From JALYUA01 sp038329555 (GTDB lineage: Bacteria; Acidobacteriota; Thermoanaerobaculia; UBA5066; Gp7-AA6), in NCBI GenBank assembly GCA_038329555.1, contig JBBQNC010000218.1, positions 1 through 6,487 of the forward strand: DNA of 6,487 nucleotides, written 5' to 3'. This document shows positions 1-5,896 of this stretch, piece after piece. The notes beneath the pieces are model-generated. The model saw only the letters and a list, made by a program, of their open reading frames with translations, was not told the origin of the DNA and did not search any database. The translations under genes and the position numbers were made by a program. Numbering within the stretch: the stretch's first letter is position 1; the number at the start of each line of letters is the position of its first letter.

Positions 1-1
1 C

Positions 2-1009
2 GTCACCCACGCCTTCTTCAAGGCGTGCCTCTTCCTCGGGTCCGGCTCCGTCATCCACGCGCTCGGCGGCGAGCAGGACCTGCGCCGGATGGGCGGCCTC
101 TCCCGGAAGATCCCCATCACCTACGCCACGTTCCTCGTCGCGACCTTTGCGATTGCGGGCGTCCCGCTCCTCGCCGGATTCTTCTCGAAGGACGCCATCC
201 TCGCGGCCGTGTTCGAGTCGCACTTCGCCCGCGCGCCATGGCTTCCGAAGGTCCTCTGGACCGCGGCGCTCTTCACGGCCGGCCTGACCGCGTTCTACAT
301 GTTCCGGCTGGTCTCGCTCGCGTTCTACGGGAAGTTCCGCGGCACCCCCGAGCAGGAGTCGCACGTCCACGAGTCTCCGGCGTCCATGACCGTGCCGCTC
401 GTCGTCCTGGCGTTCCTCTCGGTGGTCGGCGGCTGGGTGGGGATCCCGATCCTGCGCGGTGGCGATCGCATCGGCGAGTTCCTGGCGCCGGTGATCCCGC
501 CGCTGGCCGGGGCTCATGCCGCGGAGCACGCGGCGTCGATCTCACTCGAGCTGGCACTCATGGCGGCGTCCGTCGCCGTCGCGACGATCGGCCTCTTCGT
601 CGCCTACCTCTGGTACGCGAAAGGGGAGGGCCGGGTCCCGGCCGGACTTGCAGCAAGGTACCCGCGCCTCTACCGGACGCTCGCGAACAAGTACTTCGTG
701 GACGAGGCGTACGAGGCCGTCTTCGTCGAGGGGCTGGCCAAGGGGGGCGGGCGATTCCTCTGGGAGGTGGACGCGACGGTGGTCGACCTGATTCCGAACG
801 GGGCGGCCGCCGCCACGCGCGGGGCGTCCTGGCTGTCGAACCTCTTCGACAAGTACCTCGTGGACGGCGCGGTCAACGGCGTGGCCGACTCTTTCGGACG
901 AGGTTTCCAGCTGCTTCGTCGGGCGCAGACCGGCCACGTCCAGAACTACGCGCTGGTCATGGGCGGCGGGCTCTTCTGCATCGTCGCGGTGTATTTGATT
1001 TTTCGGTAG
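2..1009 (+). CDS. nuoL: NADH-quinone oxidoreductase subunit L, C-terminal part (5' truncated by window)
   Basis: This is the C-terminal 335 residues of NuoL, the distal antiporter-like membrane subunit of respiratory complex I, which couples quinone reduction to ion pumping. The frame is open from position 2, so the start lies upstream; the E. coli protein has about 613 residues. The visible part opens with a THAFFK motif, whose His and Lys match E. coli H338 and K342 of the ion channel. It continues with GSGSVIHAL, a GEQD segment, and GFFSKD at visible residues 59-64, whose Lys-Asp matches E. coli K399-D400. Near the end, NKYFVDEAYE and FDKYLVDG are typical of the region leading into the long lateral helix. 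A final membrane helix (GHVQNYALVMGGGLF) anchors it. The TAG stop lies inside a CGGTAGG tandem repeat. nuoM follows after 40 nt, probably in the same transcript. Family identity is certain. Confidence 0.97.
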   Translation, partial: VTHAFFKACLFLGSGSVIHALGGEQDLRRMGGLSRKIPITYATFLVATFAIAGVPLLAGFFSKDAILAAVFESHFARAPWLPKVLWTAALFTAGLTAFYMFRLVSLAFYGKFRGTPEQESHVHESPASMTVPLVVLAFLSVVGGWVGIPILRGGDRIGEFLAPVIPPLAGAHAAEHAASISLELALMAASVAVATIGLFVAYLWYAKGEGRVPAGLAARYPRLYRTLANKYFVDEAYEAVFVEGLAKGGGRFLWEVDATVVDLIPNGAAAATRGASWLSNLFDKYLVDGAVNGVADSFGRGFQLLRRAQTGHVQNYALVMGGGLFCIVAVYLIFR

Positions 1010-1027
1010 GCGGTAGGCGGTAGGCGG
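1004..1027 (+). repeat. Heptanucleotide tandem repeat CGGTAGG x3 plus CGG, over the nuoL stop
   Basis: Three perfect copies of CGGTAGG (1004-1010, 1011-1017, 1018-1024) are followed by CGG. The first copy overlaps the nuoL stop codon. Because the period is 7, the TAG in each copy falls in a different reading frame (1007, 1014, 1021), so the array stops all three forward frames. No complementary CCTACCG arm lies nearby, so it does not form a hairpin. Similar CGG-led heptamers follow nuoN and atpE. Confidence 0.9.
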
Positions 1028-1049
1028 AGAGGAGAACGAAGAGGGCCGA

Positions 1050-2660
1050 ATGGAATTGATGGGCATCTGGATCCCGATTCTCTCGATCGTCACGTACGTC
1101 CCCCTCCTGGGGGCGCTCGCGATCGTCTTCTTCTTCCCGAAGGAGAGGACCGGGGCGATCAAGACGGTTGCGACGATCGTCGCCATCGTCGACCTCGTCG
1201 TTTCGCTCCCGCTCTGGTTCCTCTTCGAGCGAGGGCGCGAGGGATACCAGTTCGTCGAGAAATTTTCGTGGATCCCGTCTCTCGGCGTTGACTACCACTT
1301 CGGCATCGACGGCATTACGCTCCTGCTGATCCTCCTCACGACGCTCGTGGGGGTCATCGCGGTCGCCTGCTCGTACACGGCGATCACCGAGCGGCAGAAG
1401 GAGTACTACGTTCTGCTCCTCCTGCTGCAGACGTTCATGATCGGAACCTTCTGCGCGCTCGACCTCTTCCTCTTTTACGTCTTCTGGGAGGTCATGCTCG
1501 TCCCGATGTACTTCCTGATCGGCGTCTGGGGCAGCGACCGGCGCCTCTACGCCGCGATCAAGTTCTTTCTGTACACGCTGGCCGGCTCGGTGCTGATGCT
1601 GCTCGGCATCATCGCCCTTTACTTTTACAACACCACCGGCTTCCTGGGTTACAAGGGGCTGGGCCAGCCGCCGACGTTCTCGATCGAGAAGCTCACGGCG
1701 GTCGCCGCCGGGATGCCGCCGGAGCTGCAGGTGTGGCTCTTCTTCGCGTTCTTCTTCGGCTTTGCGATCAAAGTCCCGATGTTCCCGTTCCACACGTGGC
1801 TGCCGGACGCCCAGACCGAGGCGCCCACGGCGGGCTCCGTGATCCTGGCGGCGGTCCTTCTCAAGATGGGAACGTACGGCTTCGTCCGGTTCTCGCTCCC
1901 GATGTTCCCGGACGCGATCAACACGCCGTGGGTCCGGGGGGTCGTGGTCACCCTCGCAATCATCGGGATCGTGTACGGCGCGATGGTGACCCTCGTTCAG
2001 AAGGACATGAAGAGGTTGATCGCCTACTCGTCCGTCTCGCACCTCGGCTTCGTGATGCTGGGCGTTTTCGCCCTGAACATGGCGGGACTCCAGGGCGGCA
2101 TCCTCCAGATGATCAACCACGGGATCTCGACCGGCGCGCTCTTCCTGCTCGTGGGAATGGTCTACGAGAGAAGGCACACTCGGATGATCTCGGAGTACGG
2201 CGGCCTGGCCCGCCCGATGCCGATCTACGCGACGTACTTCCTCATCATGGCCCTCTCCTCGATGGGACTGCCGCTCTTGAACGGCTTCATCGGCGAGTTC
2301 GCGATCCTCCAGGGGGCGTTCGCGGTCAGCTTCTGGTGGGCGTTCTTCGCCGCAACCGGCATCGTGCTCGGCGCCGCGTACCTGCTGTGGCTCTACCAGC
2401 GGGTCTTCTTCGGTGAGATCACGAATCCCGCCAACGCGAGCCTGGCCGACCTGACCGGAAGGGAGCAGCTGCCGCTCGTCCCGCTCGTGTTGCTGGCGTT
2501 CTGGAACGGGATCTACCCGAAGCCGATGTTCGAGGTCCTGCGGCTGCCGGCGGAGAAGATCGTCGCCGCGGTCGGCGGCAGGACGCTGCCGAACCCGGCG
2601 CTCGCGCGAAAGGCTTCCCCGGTCGGGGCGGAAACCAGCCCGTCCCGGGAAGCTCCGTGA
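1050..2660 (+). CDS. nuoM: NADH-quinone oxidoreductase subunit M
   Basis: This encodes the 536-residue middle antiporter-like subunit of complex I, an inner-membrane protein with about 14 helices that contributes one ion-translocation path. Landmarks appear in family order. HFGIDGITLLLILLTTL (84-99) is the N-terminal signature. FYVFWEVMLVP (142-152) carries Glu147, matching E. coli E144. GFAIKVPMFPFHTWLPDAQ (237-255) carries Lys241, matching K234. LLKMGTYG (270-277) carries Lys272, matching K265. LNGFIGEF (410-417) carries Glu416, matching E407. All key channel residues are present. The protein is a little longer than the roughly 509-residue E. coli form because of a polar C-terminal tail from about residue 500. 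ATG 1050 is preceded by GAGGG (1041-1045) at a 4-nt spacing; ATG 1059 is a possible alternative start. The stop overlaps the nuoN start as GTGA. Confidence 0.97.
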   Translation: MELMGIWIPILSIVTYVPLLGALAIVFFFPKERTGAIKTVATIVAIVDLVVSLPLWFLFERGREGYQFVEKFSWIPSLGVDYHFGIDGITLLLILLTTLVGVIAVACSYTAITERQKEYYVLLLLLQTFMIGTFCALDLFLFYVFWEVMLVPMYFLIGVWGSDRRLYAAIKFFLYTLAGSVLMLLGIIALYFYNTTGFLGYKGLGQPPTFSIEKLTAVAAGMPPELQVWLFFAFFFGFAIKVPMFPFHTWLPDAQTEAPTAGSVILAAVLLKMGTYGFVRFSLPMFPDAINTPWVRGVVVTLAIIGIVYGAMVTLVQKDMKRLIAYSSVSHLGFVMLGVFALNMAGLQGGILQMINHGISTGALFLLVGMVYERRHTRMISEYGGLARPMPIYATYFLIMALSSMGLPLLNGFIGEFAILQGAFAVSFWWAFFAATGIVLGAAYLLWLYQRVFFGEITNPANASLADLTGREQLPLVPLVLLAFWNGIYPKPMFEVLRLPAEKIVAAVGGRTLPNPALARKASPVGAETSPSREAP

Positions 2661-4105
2661 AGGTTTCGGCCGCGGACTGGTTCCTGCTGTCGCCGGAGCT
2701 CTTTCTCACGGCGTCGGGTCTCCTCATCCTTTCAATCGCGGTATTCGTCGAGAAGGCGAAGGAGGAGTTCCTCGCGTTCCTGACGTTGATCTCGGTCGTG
2801 ATCACGATCGGCCTCGTCGCCTTCCTGTCCGGCTATCACGGCCGGAGCACTCCGATCCTCGCGGGGATGTTCGTCCTCGACAACTTCGCCATCTTCTTCA
2901 AGCTCCTGATGCTGCTCTCGATCGCGCTGACGGTGCTCGCTTCCATCCAGTTCGTAGGCCGGACGCCCTATCCCGCCGGGGAGTACTACGCGCTCCTTCT
3001 CTTCACCGGCGTGGGCATGCTCTTCATGGTTTCGGGGAACAACCTCGTGTCGATCTACGTCGCGCTCGAGCTCATGGCCCTCTCGTCGTACATCCTCGCG
3101 GGCTATTTCAAGGGGGAGATCAAGAGCACCGAGGCCGCCTTGAAGTATTTCGTGCTGGGGGCGTTCTCGTCGGGGGTCCTCCTCTACGGCCTCTCCCTGA
3201 TCTACGGGGTCGCGGGCAAGATGGGCTTGCCCGAGCTCGCGAAGCTCTTCGAGACGCAGGAGAAGTCGAACCTGCTGATCGTCGGGATCCTTCTGATCCT
3301 CGCCGGCCTGCTGTTCAAGATCGCCGCGGTCCCGTTCCACGTCTGGACGCCGGACGTGTACGAGGGGGCGCCGACGCCCGTGACCGCGTTCTTCTCGGTG
3401 GGGCCCAAGCTCGCGGCTTACGCGATCCTCGCCCGAATCTTCTACGTCGCCTTTCCGAAATTCCACGCTGACTGGGGGCTGATCGTCGCGCCCGTTTCGG
3501 CGGCGACGATGGTGTTCGGAAACGTGGCCGCGCTCCTCCAGACGAACGTCAAGCGGATGCTCGCCTACTCGTCGATCGCGCACGCCGGATACGCGTTGAT
3601 GGGCGTCCTCGGCTTCCGCACGGAGTTCGGTCTCTGGGGAATCCTCGTCTATCTCCTGGCCTACACCTTCATGAACTTCGGGGTCTTCGCCCTGGTCGTG
3701 TTCCTGGAGACGAGGGGCTATGCCGCCGAGTCCGTGTCGGATTTCAACGGGCTCGCCCGCCGCAACATGACGGCGGCCGTCGTGATGCTCGTCTTTCTGC
3801 TGTCGCTGGCGGGGATCCCGCCGACTGCCGGCTTCATCGGGAAGTACTACCTTTTCACGGCCGCGATGAAGGCGGGTTACGCCTGGCTGGCGGTGATCGC
3901 GGTCCTCATGTCGGCACTCTCGCTCTTCTATTACTTCCGCATCGCGGCCGCCATGTTCTTCTCGGAAGGGGAGGGCGTGCCGCTCAAGAGCTCCTACGCT
4001 CTGACCGCGGCGGTCCTCATATGCGCCGCCGCGACCATCGTCATCGGCGTGGCGCCGCAACCTTTCGTCGAGATGTTGCGGGCGTGCGTGATCAAGGCGC
4101 CGTAA
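2657..4105 (+). CDS. nuoN: NADH-quinone oxidoreductase subunit N
   Basis: This encodes the 482-residue third antiporter-like subunit of complex I, the one nearest the small membrane subunits and the quinone site. Visible hallmarks are LELMALSSY (137-145) with Glu138 (E. coli E133), AALKYFVLGAFSSG (160-173) with Lys163 (K158), LLFKIAAVPFHVWTPD (218-233) with Lys221 and His228 (K217, H224), Lys251 in VGPKLAAYA (K247), and TAGFIGKYYLF with Lys396 (K395). Length and residue set are normal. The GTG start at 2657 shares GTGA with the nuoM stop, so translation is probably coupled; GGGA at 2647-2650 is a weak ribosome-binding match. It is the last nuo gene here and is followed by a 70-bp gap with a repeat-built stem-loop. 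Confidence 0.97.
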   Translation: MKVSAADWFLLSPELFLTASGLLILSIAVFVEKAKEEFLAFLTLISVVITIGLVAFLSGYHGRSTPILAGMFVLDNFAIFFKLLMLLSIALTVLASIQFVGRTPYPAGEYYALLLFTGVGMLFMVSGNNLVSIYVALELMALSSYILAGYFKGEIKSTEAALKYFVLGAFSSGVLLYGLSLIYGVAGKMGLPELAKLFETQEKSNLLIVGILLILAGLLFKIAAVPFHVWTPDVYEGAPTPVTAFFSVGPKLAAYAILARIFYVAFPKFHADWGLIVAPVSAATMVFGNVAALLQTNVKRMLAYSSIAHAGYALMGVLGFRTEFGLWGILVYLLAYTFMNFGVFALVVFLETRGYAAESVSDFNGLARRNMTAAVVMLVFLLSLAGIPPTAGFIGKYYLFTAAMKAGYAWLAVIAVLMSALSLFYYFRIAAAMFFSEGEGVPLKSSYALTAAVLICAAATIVIGVAPQPFVEMLRACVIKAP

Positions 4106-4106
4106 A

Positions 4107-4162
4107 GCGGAAAACGGAAAACGAAGGGATCCGGCTCGCCTTCTCCGTTTCCCGTTTCCCGC
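4107..4162 (+). repeat. Long stem-loop with heptamer-repeat arms between nuoN and atpZ
   Basis: The left arm (4107-4123, GCGGAAAACGGAAAACG) is two CGGAAAA heptamers plus flanks. The right arm (4146-4162, CGTTTCCCGTTTCCCGC) holds CGTTTCC heptamers. They pair over 17 positions with only two A-C mismatches. AAGG (4124-4127) and CCTT (4139-4142) can extend the stem past a small bulge, leaving a short GC-rich loop. The element starts 2 nt after the nuoN stop. No T-tract follows, so it is not a standard intrinsic terminator. It may mark the nuo/atp transcript boundary, act as a processing or mRNA-stability structure, or be a repeat insertion. The structure is seen in the sequence; the role is unknown. 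Confidence 0.75.
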
Positions 4163-4168
4163 TTCCCG
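4146..4168 (+). repeat. Heptamer run CGTTTCC x2 + CGCTTCC (reverse-complement form)
   Basis: The three units are at 4146-4152, 4153-4159 and 4160-4166, followed by CG. On the minus strand the first two read GGAAACG, which is a rotation of the CGGGAAA unit found after atpE. The run forms the right arm of the stem-loop described above and most of a pyrimidine-rich leader (4141-4175) in front of atpZ. Confidence 0.8.
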
Positions 4169-4175
4169 GCCCTGT

Positions 4176-4403
4176 ATGACTGAGAAGTCGCCCCGATACG
4201 CCGTGGTGGCCCGGGCCTCCGCCGCGGGCATCCTCTTTCCGGCCTCCATCGTCGCGGGCTACCTCCTCGGCAAGTGGCTGGGAGGGGCCGCGGGCATCGG
4301 CACCTGGCCCGCGTTCGTCGGGGCGGCGCTCGGCGCCGTGGCGGGGTTCTGGAACCTGTACCGTCTCCTCACGGGACTCGAGGGCGGGGGAGGACGTCCG
4401 TGA
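4176..4403 (+). CDS. atpZ: AtpZ-like F0F1-ATPase accessory subunit (AtpZ/AtpI small membrane protein)
   Basis: This is a 75-residue protein with two predicted membrane helices (about 17-33 and 43-62) joined by a short loop. It has the AGYLLGKWLG segment and the GFWNLYRLL end typical of the AtpZ (ATPase_gene1) family. In alkaliphilic Bacillus, AtpZ and AtpI have been linked to Mg2+/Ca2+ supply for the ATP synthase; a role here is inferred from that. Its place directly ahead of an AtpI-like gene, atpB and atpE is the classic one. ATG 4176 gives the usual family length, but no Shine-Dalgarno sequence precedes it: the 35 nt upstream are almost all pyrimidine and follow the stem-loop. No other start between the nuoN stop and 4176 exists in this frame. 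The stop overlaps the next gene as GTGA. Confidence 0.85.
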   Translation: MTEKSPRYAVVARASAAGILFPASIVAGYLLGKWLGGAAGIGTWPAFVGAALGAVAGFWNLYRLLTGLEGGGGRP

Positions 4404-4774
4404 CCGGCGCGGAAGATCGCGTCCTTCAGCGGGTCCGGCGCCGGTCCGTGGGCATCGCGGCGGCCGGCGCGGTCGCCGCTCTGTTCTTCGGGTGGCGCGC
4501 CGCGGTCTCCTTGACAATCGCGGCGGCCGTCGTTATTTTCAGCTTTCTCGTTCTCGAGAAGCTGACCGAGCGTCTCGTTCCCCCGCAGGAAAAGAAAGGG
4601 TTCCGAGCTGTGCTCCCCCTCCTGCTGGTCACGGCCGCCGGAGCGGCCACTCTCGGGATCGCCCTCCTTCGCTGGAGGGGTTTCGAGCCGGTAGCCGGCA
4701 TGGCCGGACTGTCGGTCGTGGTCCTGGCGATTGGAGCGGAGCTTCTGAGTCCAGAGAAGGGGCGGAGCGCGTGA
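4400..4774 (+). CDS. atpI: AtpI-like ATP synthase accessory membrane protein (ATP synthase I chain family)
   Basis: This is a 124-residue protein with a basic N-terminus (R11, R13-R15) and four predicted membrane helices at about 16-31, 34-52, 69-90 and 97-116. Its size, topology and position between atpZ and atpB match AtpI, which helps assemble the c-ring in Na+ ATP synthases and is dispensable in several bacteria. The sequence itself is poorly conserved, so the call rests mainly on topology and context. The GTG start at 4400 overlaps the atpZ stop (GTGA) and has GGAGG (4389-4393) 6 nt upstream. An ATG far upstream at 4274 would lie inside atpZ and is rejected. The stop overlaps the atpB GTG start in the same GTGA manner. 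A promoter-like TTGACA-N17-TATTTT lies inside the gene. Confidence 0.8.
   Translation: MTGAEDRVLQRVRRRSVGIAAAGAVAALFFGWRAAVSLTIAAAVVIFSFLVLEKLTERLVPPQEKKGFRAVLPLLLVTAAGAATLGIALLRWRGFEPVAGMAGLSVVVLAIGAELLSPEKGRSA
4511..4539 (+). promoter_or_regulatory. Possible internal sigma70-type promoter within atpI, upstream of atpB
   Basis: A perfect -35 box TTGACA (4511-4516) is followed after 17 nt by TATTTT (4534-4539), which matches 4 of 6 bases of TATAAT. It lies in an AT-rich patch of an otherwise GC-rich coding sequence, about 230 nt before the atpB start. E. coli is known to have weak atpB promoters inside atpI, which makes the location plausible. A chance match in codons for Leu-Thr-Ile cannot be excluded. 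Confidence 0.3.
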
Positions 4775-5535
4775 GCGAGCATCATTCGATTCTCTACGGG
4801 CCGGTCAACCGGCTGCTGATCGTCCTCCTCGGCCCTCCGCCCGTGGAGAGGATGTCTCCCGGCGCCGCGGCCTTCTGGTTCCCGGACGGCCGGGCCGCCT
4901 GGATCCCGGACGCCGCCTTGATGGCGCTCCTCGTCCTCGCGATCTTCGCGGTGTTTCTGCCGCTCGCGGCCCGCCGGTACGACAAGGAGCGGCCCGGGCG
5001 CGTCCAGAACTTCCTCGAGATGGTCGTCGCGGGCGTGCGGTCGCTCGTCTCGGACATCATCGGGCACGGCGCGGAGAAGCGGTATTTGAACGTGATCGGC
5101 GGTTTCGCGGTGTTCATCTTCCTGGCCAACCTGTTCGGCCTGTTCTTCTTTCTGCAGCCCCCCACGGGTTCGTTGTCGACCACGGTCGCACTCGCCGTCC
5201 TGTCGTTCCTCTACTTCAACTTCCAGGGGATCAAGGAGCACGGACTCTTCGGATACCTGAAGCACTTCATGGGCCCGGTCCTCTGGCTCGCGCCGCTCTT
5301 TTTCGTAATCGAGATCATCGGCAACTTCGCCCGGATCCTGTCGCTCTCCCTGCGGCTCTTCATGAACATCTACGGCGAGCACACCGCCACGGGAATCTTC
5401 GCGGGGCTCGTTCCGATTGTGGTTCCCTGGCCGCTCATGGCGCTCGGCCTTTTCACGGCCCTACTCCAGTCCTTCATCTTCGCGACCCTGTCGTCCGTCT
5501 ACATCAGCCTCGCAACGGCCCACGAGGAGCACTGA
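4771..5535 (+). CDS. atpB: ATP synthase F0 subunit a
   Basis: This encodes the 254-residue stator subunit a of F-type ATP synthase, which carries the two ion half-channels against the c-ring. Membrane helices are visible at about 47-66, 108-129, 134-151, 168-187 and two long C-terminal ones. The signature LSLSLRLFMNIYGEHT (190-205) holds the essential Arg195 (E. coli R210) and Asn199 (N214). Gln233 in the last helix matches E. coli Q252. At positions equivalent to E. coli 218, 219 and 245 (Gly, Glu, His) it has Glu203, His204 and Gly226. GTG 4771 is chosen because it overlaps the atpI stop and has GAAGGGG (4756-4762) 8 nt upstream; the frame is open further 5' to an ATG at 4492, but that lies within atpI. 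It ends in a short charged tail (HEEH). atpE follows after 35 nt. Confidence 0.95.
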   Translation: MSEHHSILYGPVNRLLIVLLGPPPVERMSPGAAAFWFPDGRAAWIPDAALMALLVLAIFAVFLPLAARRYDKERPGRVQNFLEMVVAGVRSLVSDIIGHGAEKRYLNVIGGFAVFIFLANLFGLFFFLQPPTGSLSTTVALAVLSFLYFNFQGIKEHGLFGYLKHFMGPVLWLAPLFFVIEIIGNFARILSLSLRLFMNIYGEHTATGIFAGLVPIVVPWPLMALGLFTALLQSFIFATLSSVYISLATAHEEH

Positions 5536-5570
5536 GCCTCCGGCGGCCCAGAAACAAGGAGAGATTCGAG

Positions 5571-5894
5571 ATGCTGAACAAGAGACTCGTCCTGCTCGTC
5601 CTGGTGCTCGTGTTCCTGGCGCTGCCGGTCCTGGCCCAGGAGGCAGGTGCCCCGGCCACGGCTCCCGCTCGGACCTGGGGGGCCGGAGCCCTGGGAGCGG
5701 CTTTTCTGCTGGGAGTCGCCGCCGCCGCGGGCGCCGTCGCCCAGGGGCGGGCCACCTCGGCGGCCGCAGAGGGTATGTCCCGGAACCCGGGCGCGGCCGG
5801 ACCGATCCGGACCATGACGATCATCGGCCTCGCCTTGATCGAGTCGCTCGTCCTCTACGCGCTTCTCATTGCCTTCCTGATCAAGGGAGCCTAG
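5571..5894 (+). CDS. atpE: ATP synthase F0 subunit c, with N-terminal signal-peptide-like extension
   Basis: This encodes the 107-residue proteolipid that oligomerises into the rotor ring. Residues 1-22 look like a cleavable signal peptide: K4-R5, a hydrophobic core, and a V-L-A site before Q23. Cleavage would leave 85 residues, normal for subunit c, with the N-terminus outside as expected. Helix 1 spans about 36-60, the polar loop carries R71-N72-P73 (the RQP-type F1 contact), and helix 2 spans about 79-104 with the ion-binding Glu91. Gap-free alignment to my recollection of the Ilyobacter tartaricus c subunit pairs Q58 with Q32, E91 with E65, S92 with S66 and Y96 with Y70, but L93 replaces T67. 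The helix-1 GxGxGxG motif is replaced by alanines (A51, A53, A55, A57). ATG 5571 has AAGGAG (5556-5561) 9 nt upstream. No atpF follows. Confidence 0.95.
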   Translation: MLNKRLVLLVLVLVFLALPVLAQEAGAPATAPARTWGAGALGAAFLLGVAAAAGAVAQGRATSAAAEGMSRNPGAAGPIRTMTIIGLALIESLVLYALLIAFLIKGA

Positions 5895-5896
5895 GC

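Noticed and set aside
25..1023. Long plus-strand open frame overlapping nuoL in another frame
   Set aside because: Its product is Arg/Pro/Gly-rich low-complexity sequence with no family features, whereas the overlapping frame is unmistakable NuoL. It is a high-GC shadow.
957..2177. Long minus-strand open frame opposite nuoM
   Set aside because: It encodes a highly charged (Arg/Glu/Asp/His) sequence typical of the antisense of a GC-rich membrane-protein gene, with no recognisable motif. NuoM is certain on the other strand.
4107..4162. Stem-loop as a classical Rho-independent terminator
   Set aside because: No T-tract follows the stem. It is kept as a structured repeat of unknown role.
4107..4168. 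Heptamer repeats as a CRISPR array
   Set aside because: The units are 7 nt, contiguous and without spacers, and no cas genes are present.
2732..4249. 505-codon minus-strand open frame opposite nuoN
   Set aside because: It has the same charged composition and spans the nuoN-atpZ gap and the repeat. It is an antisense shadow.
4274..4399. Upstream ATG for the atpI-like gene
   Set aside because: It would overlap atpZ and add a basic low-complexity stretch. GTG 4400 has GGAGG at 6 nt and gives the normal family length.
4492..4770. Upstream extension of atpB to ATG 4492
   Set aside because: It would overlap nearly all of atpI, has no SD, and adds an Arg/Gly/Ser-rich stretch unlike subunit a. GTG 4771 has a good SD and the usual GTGA overlap.
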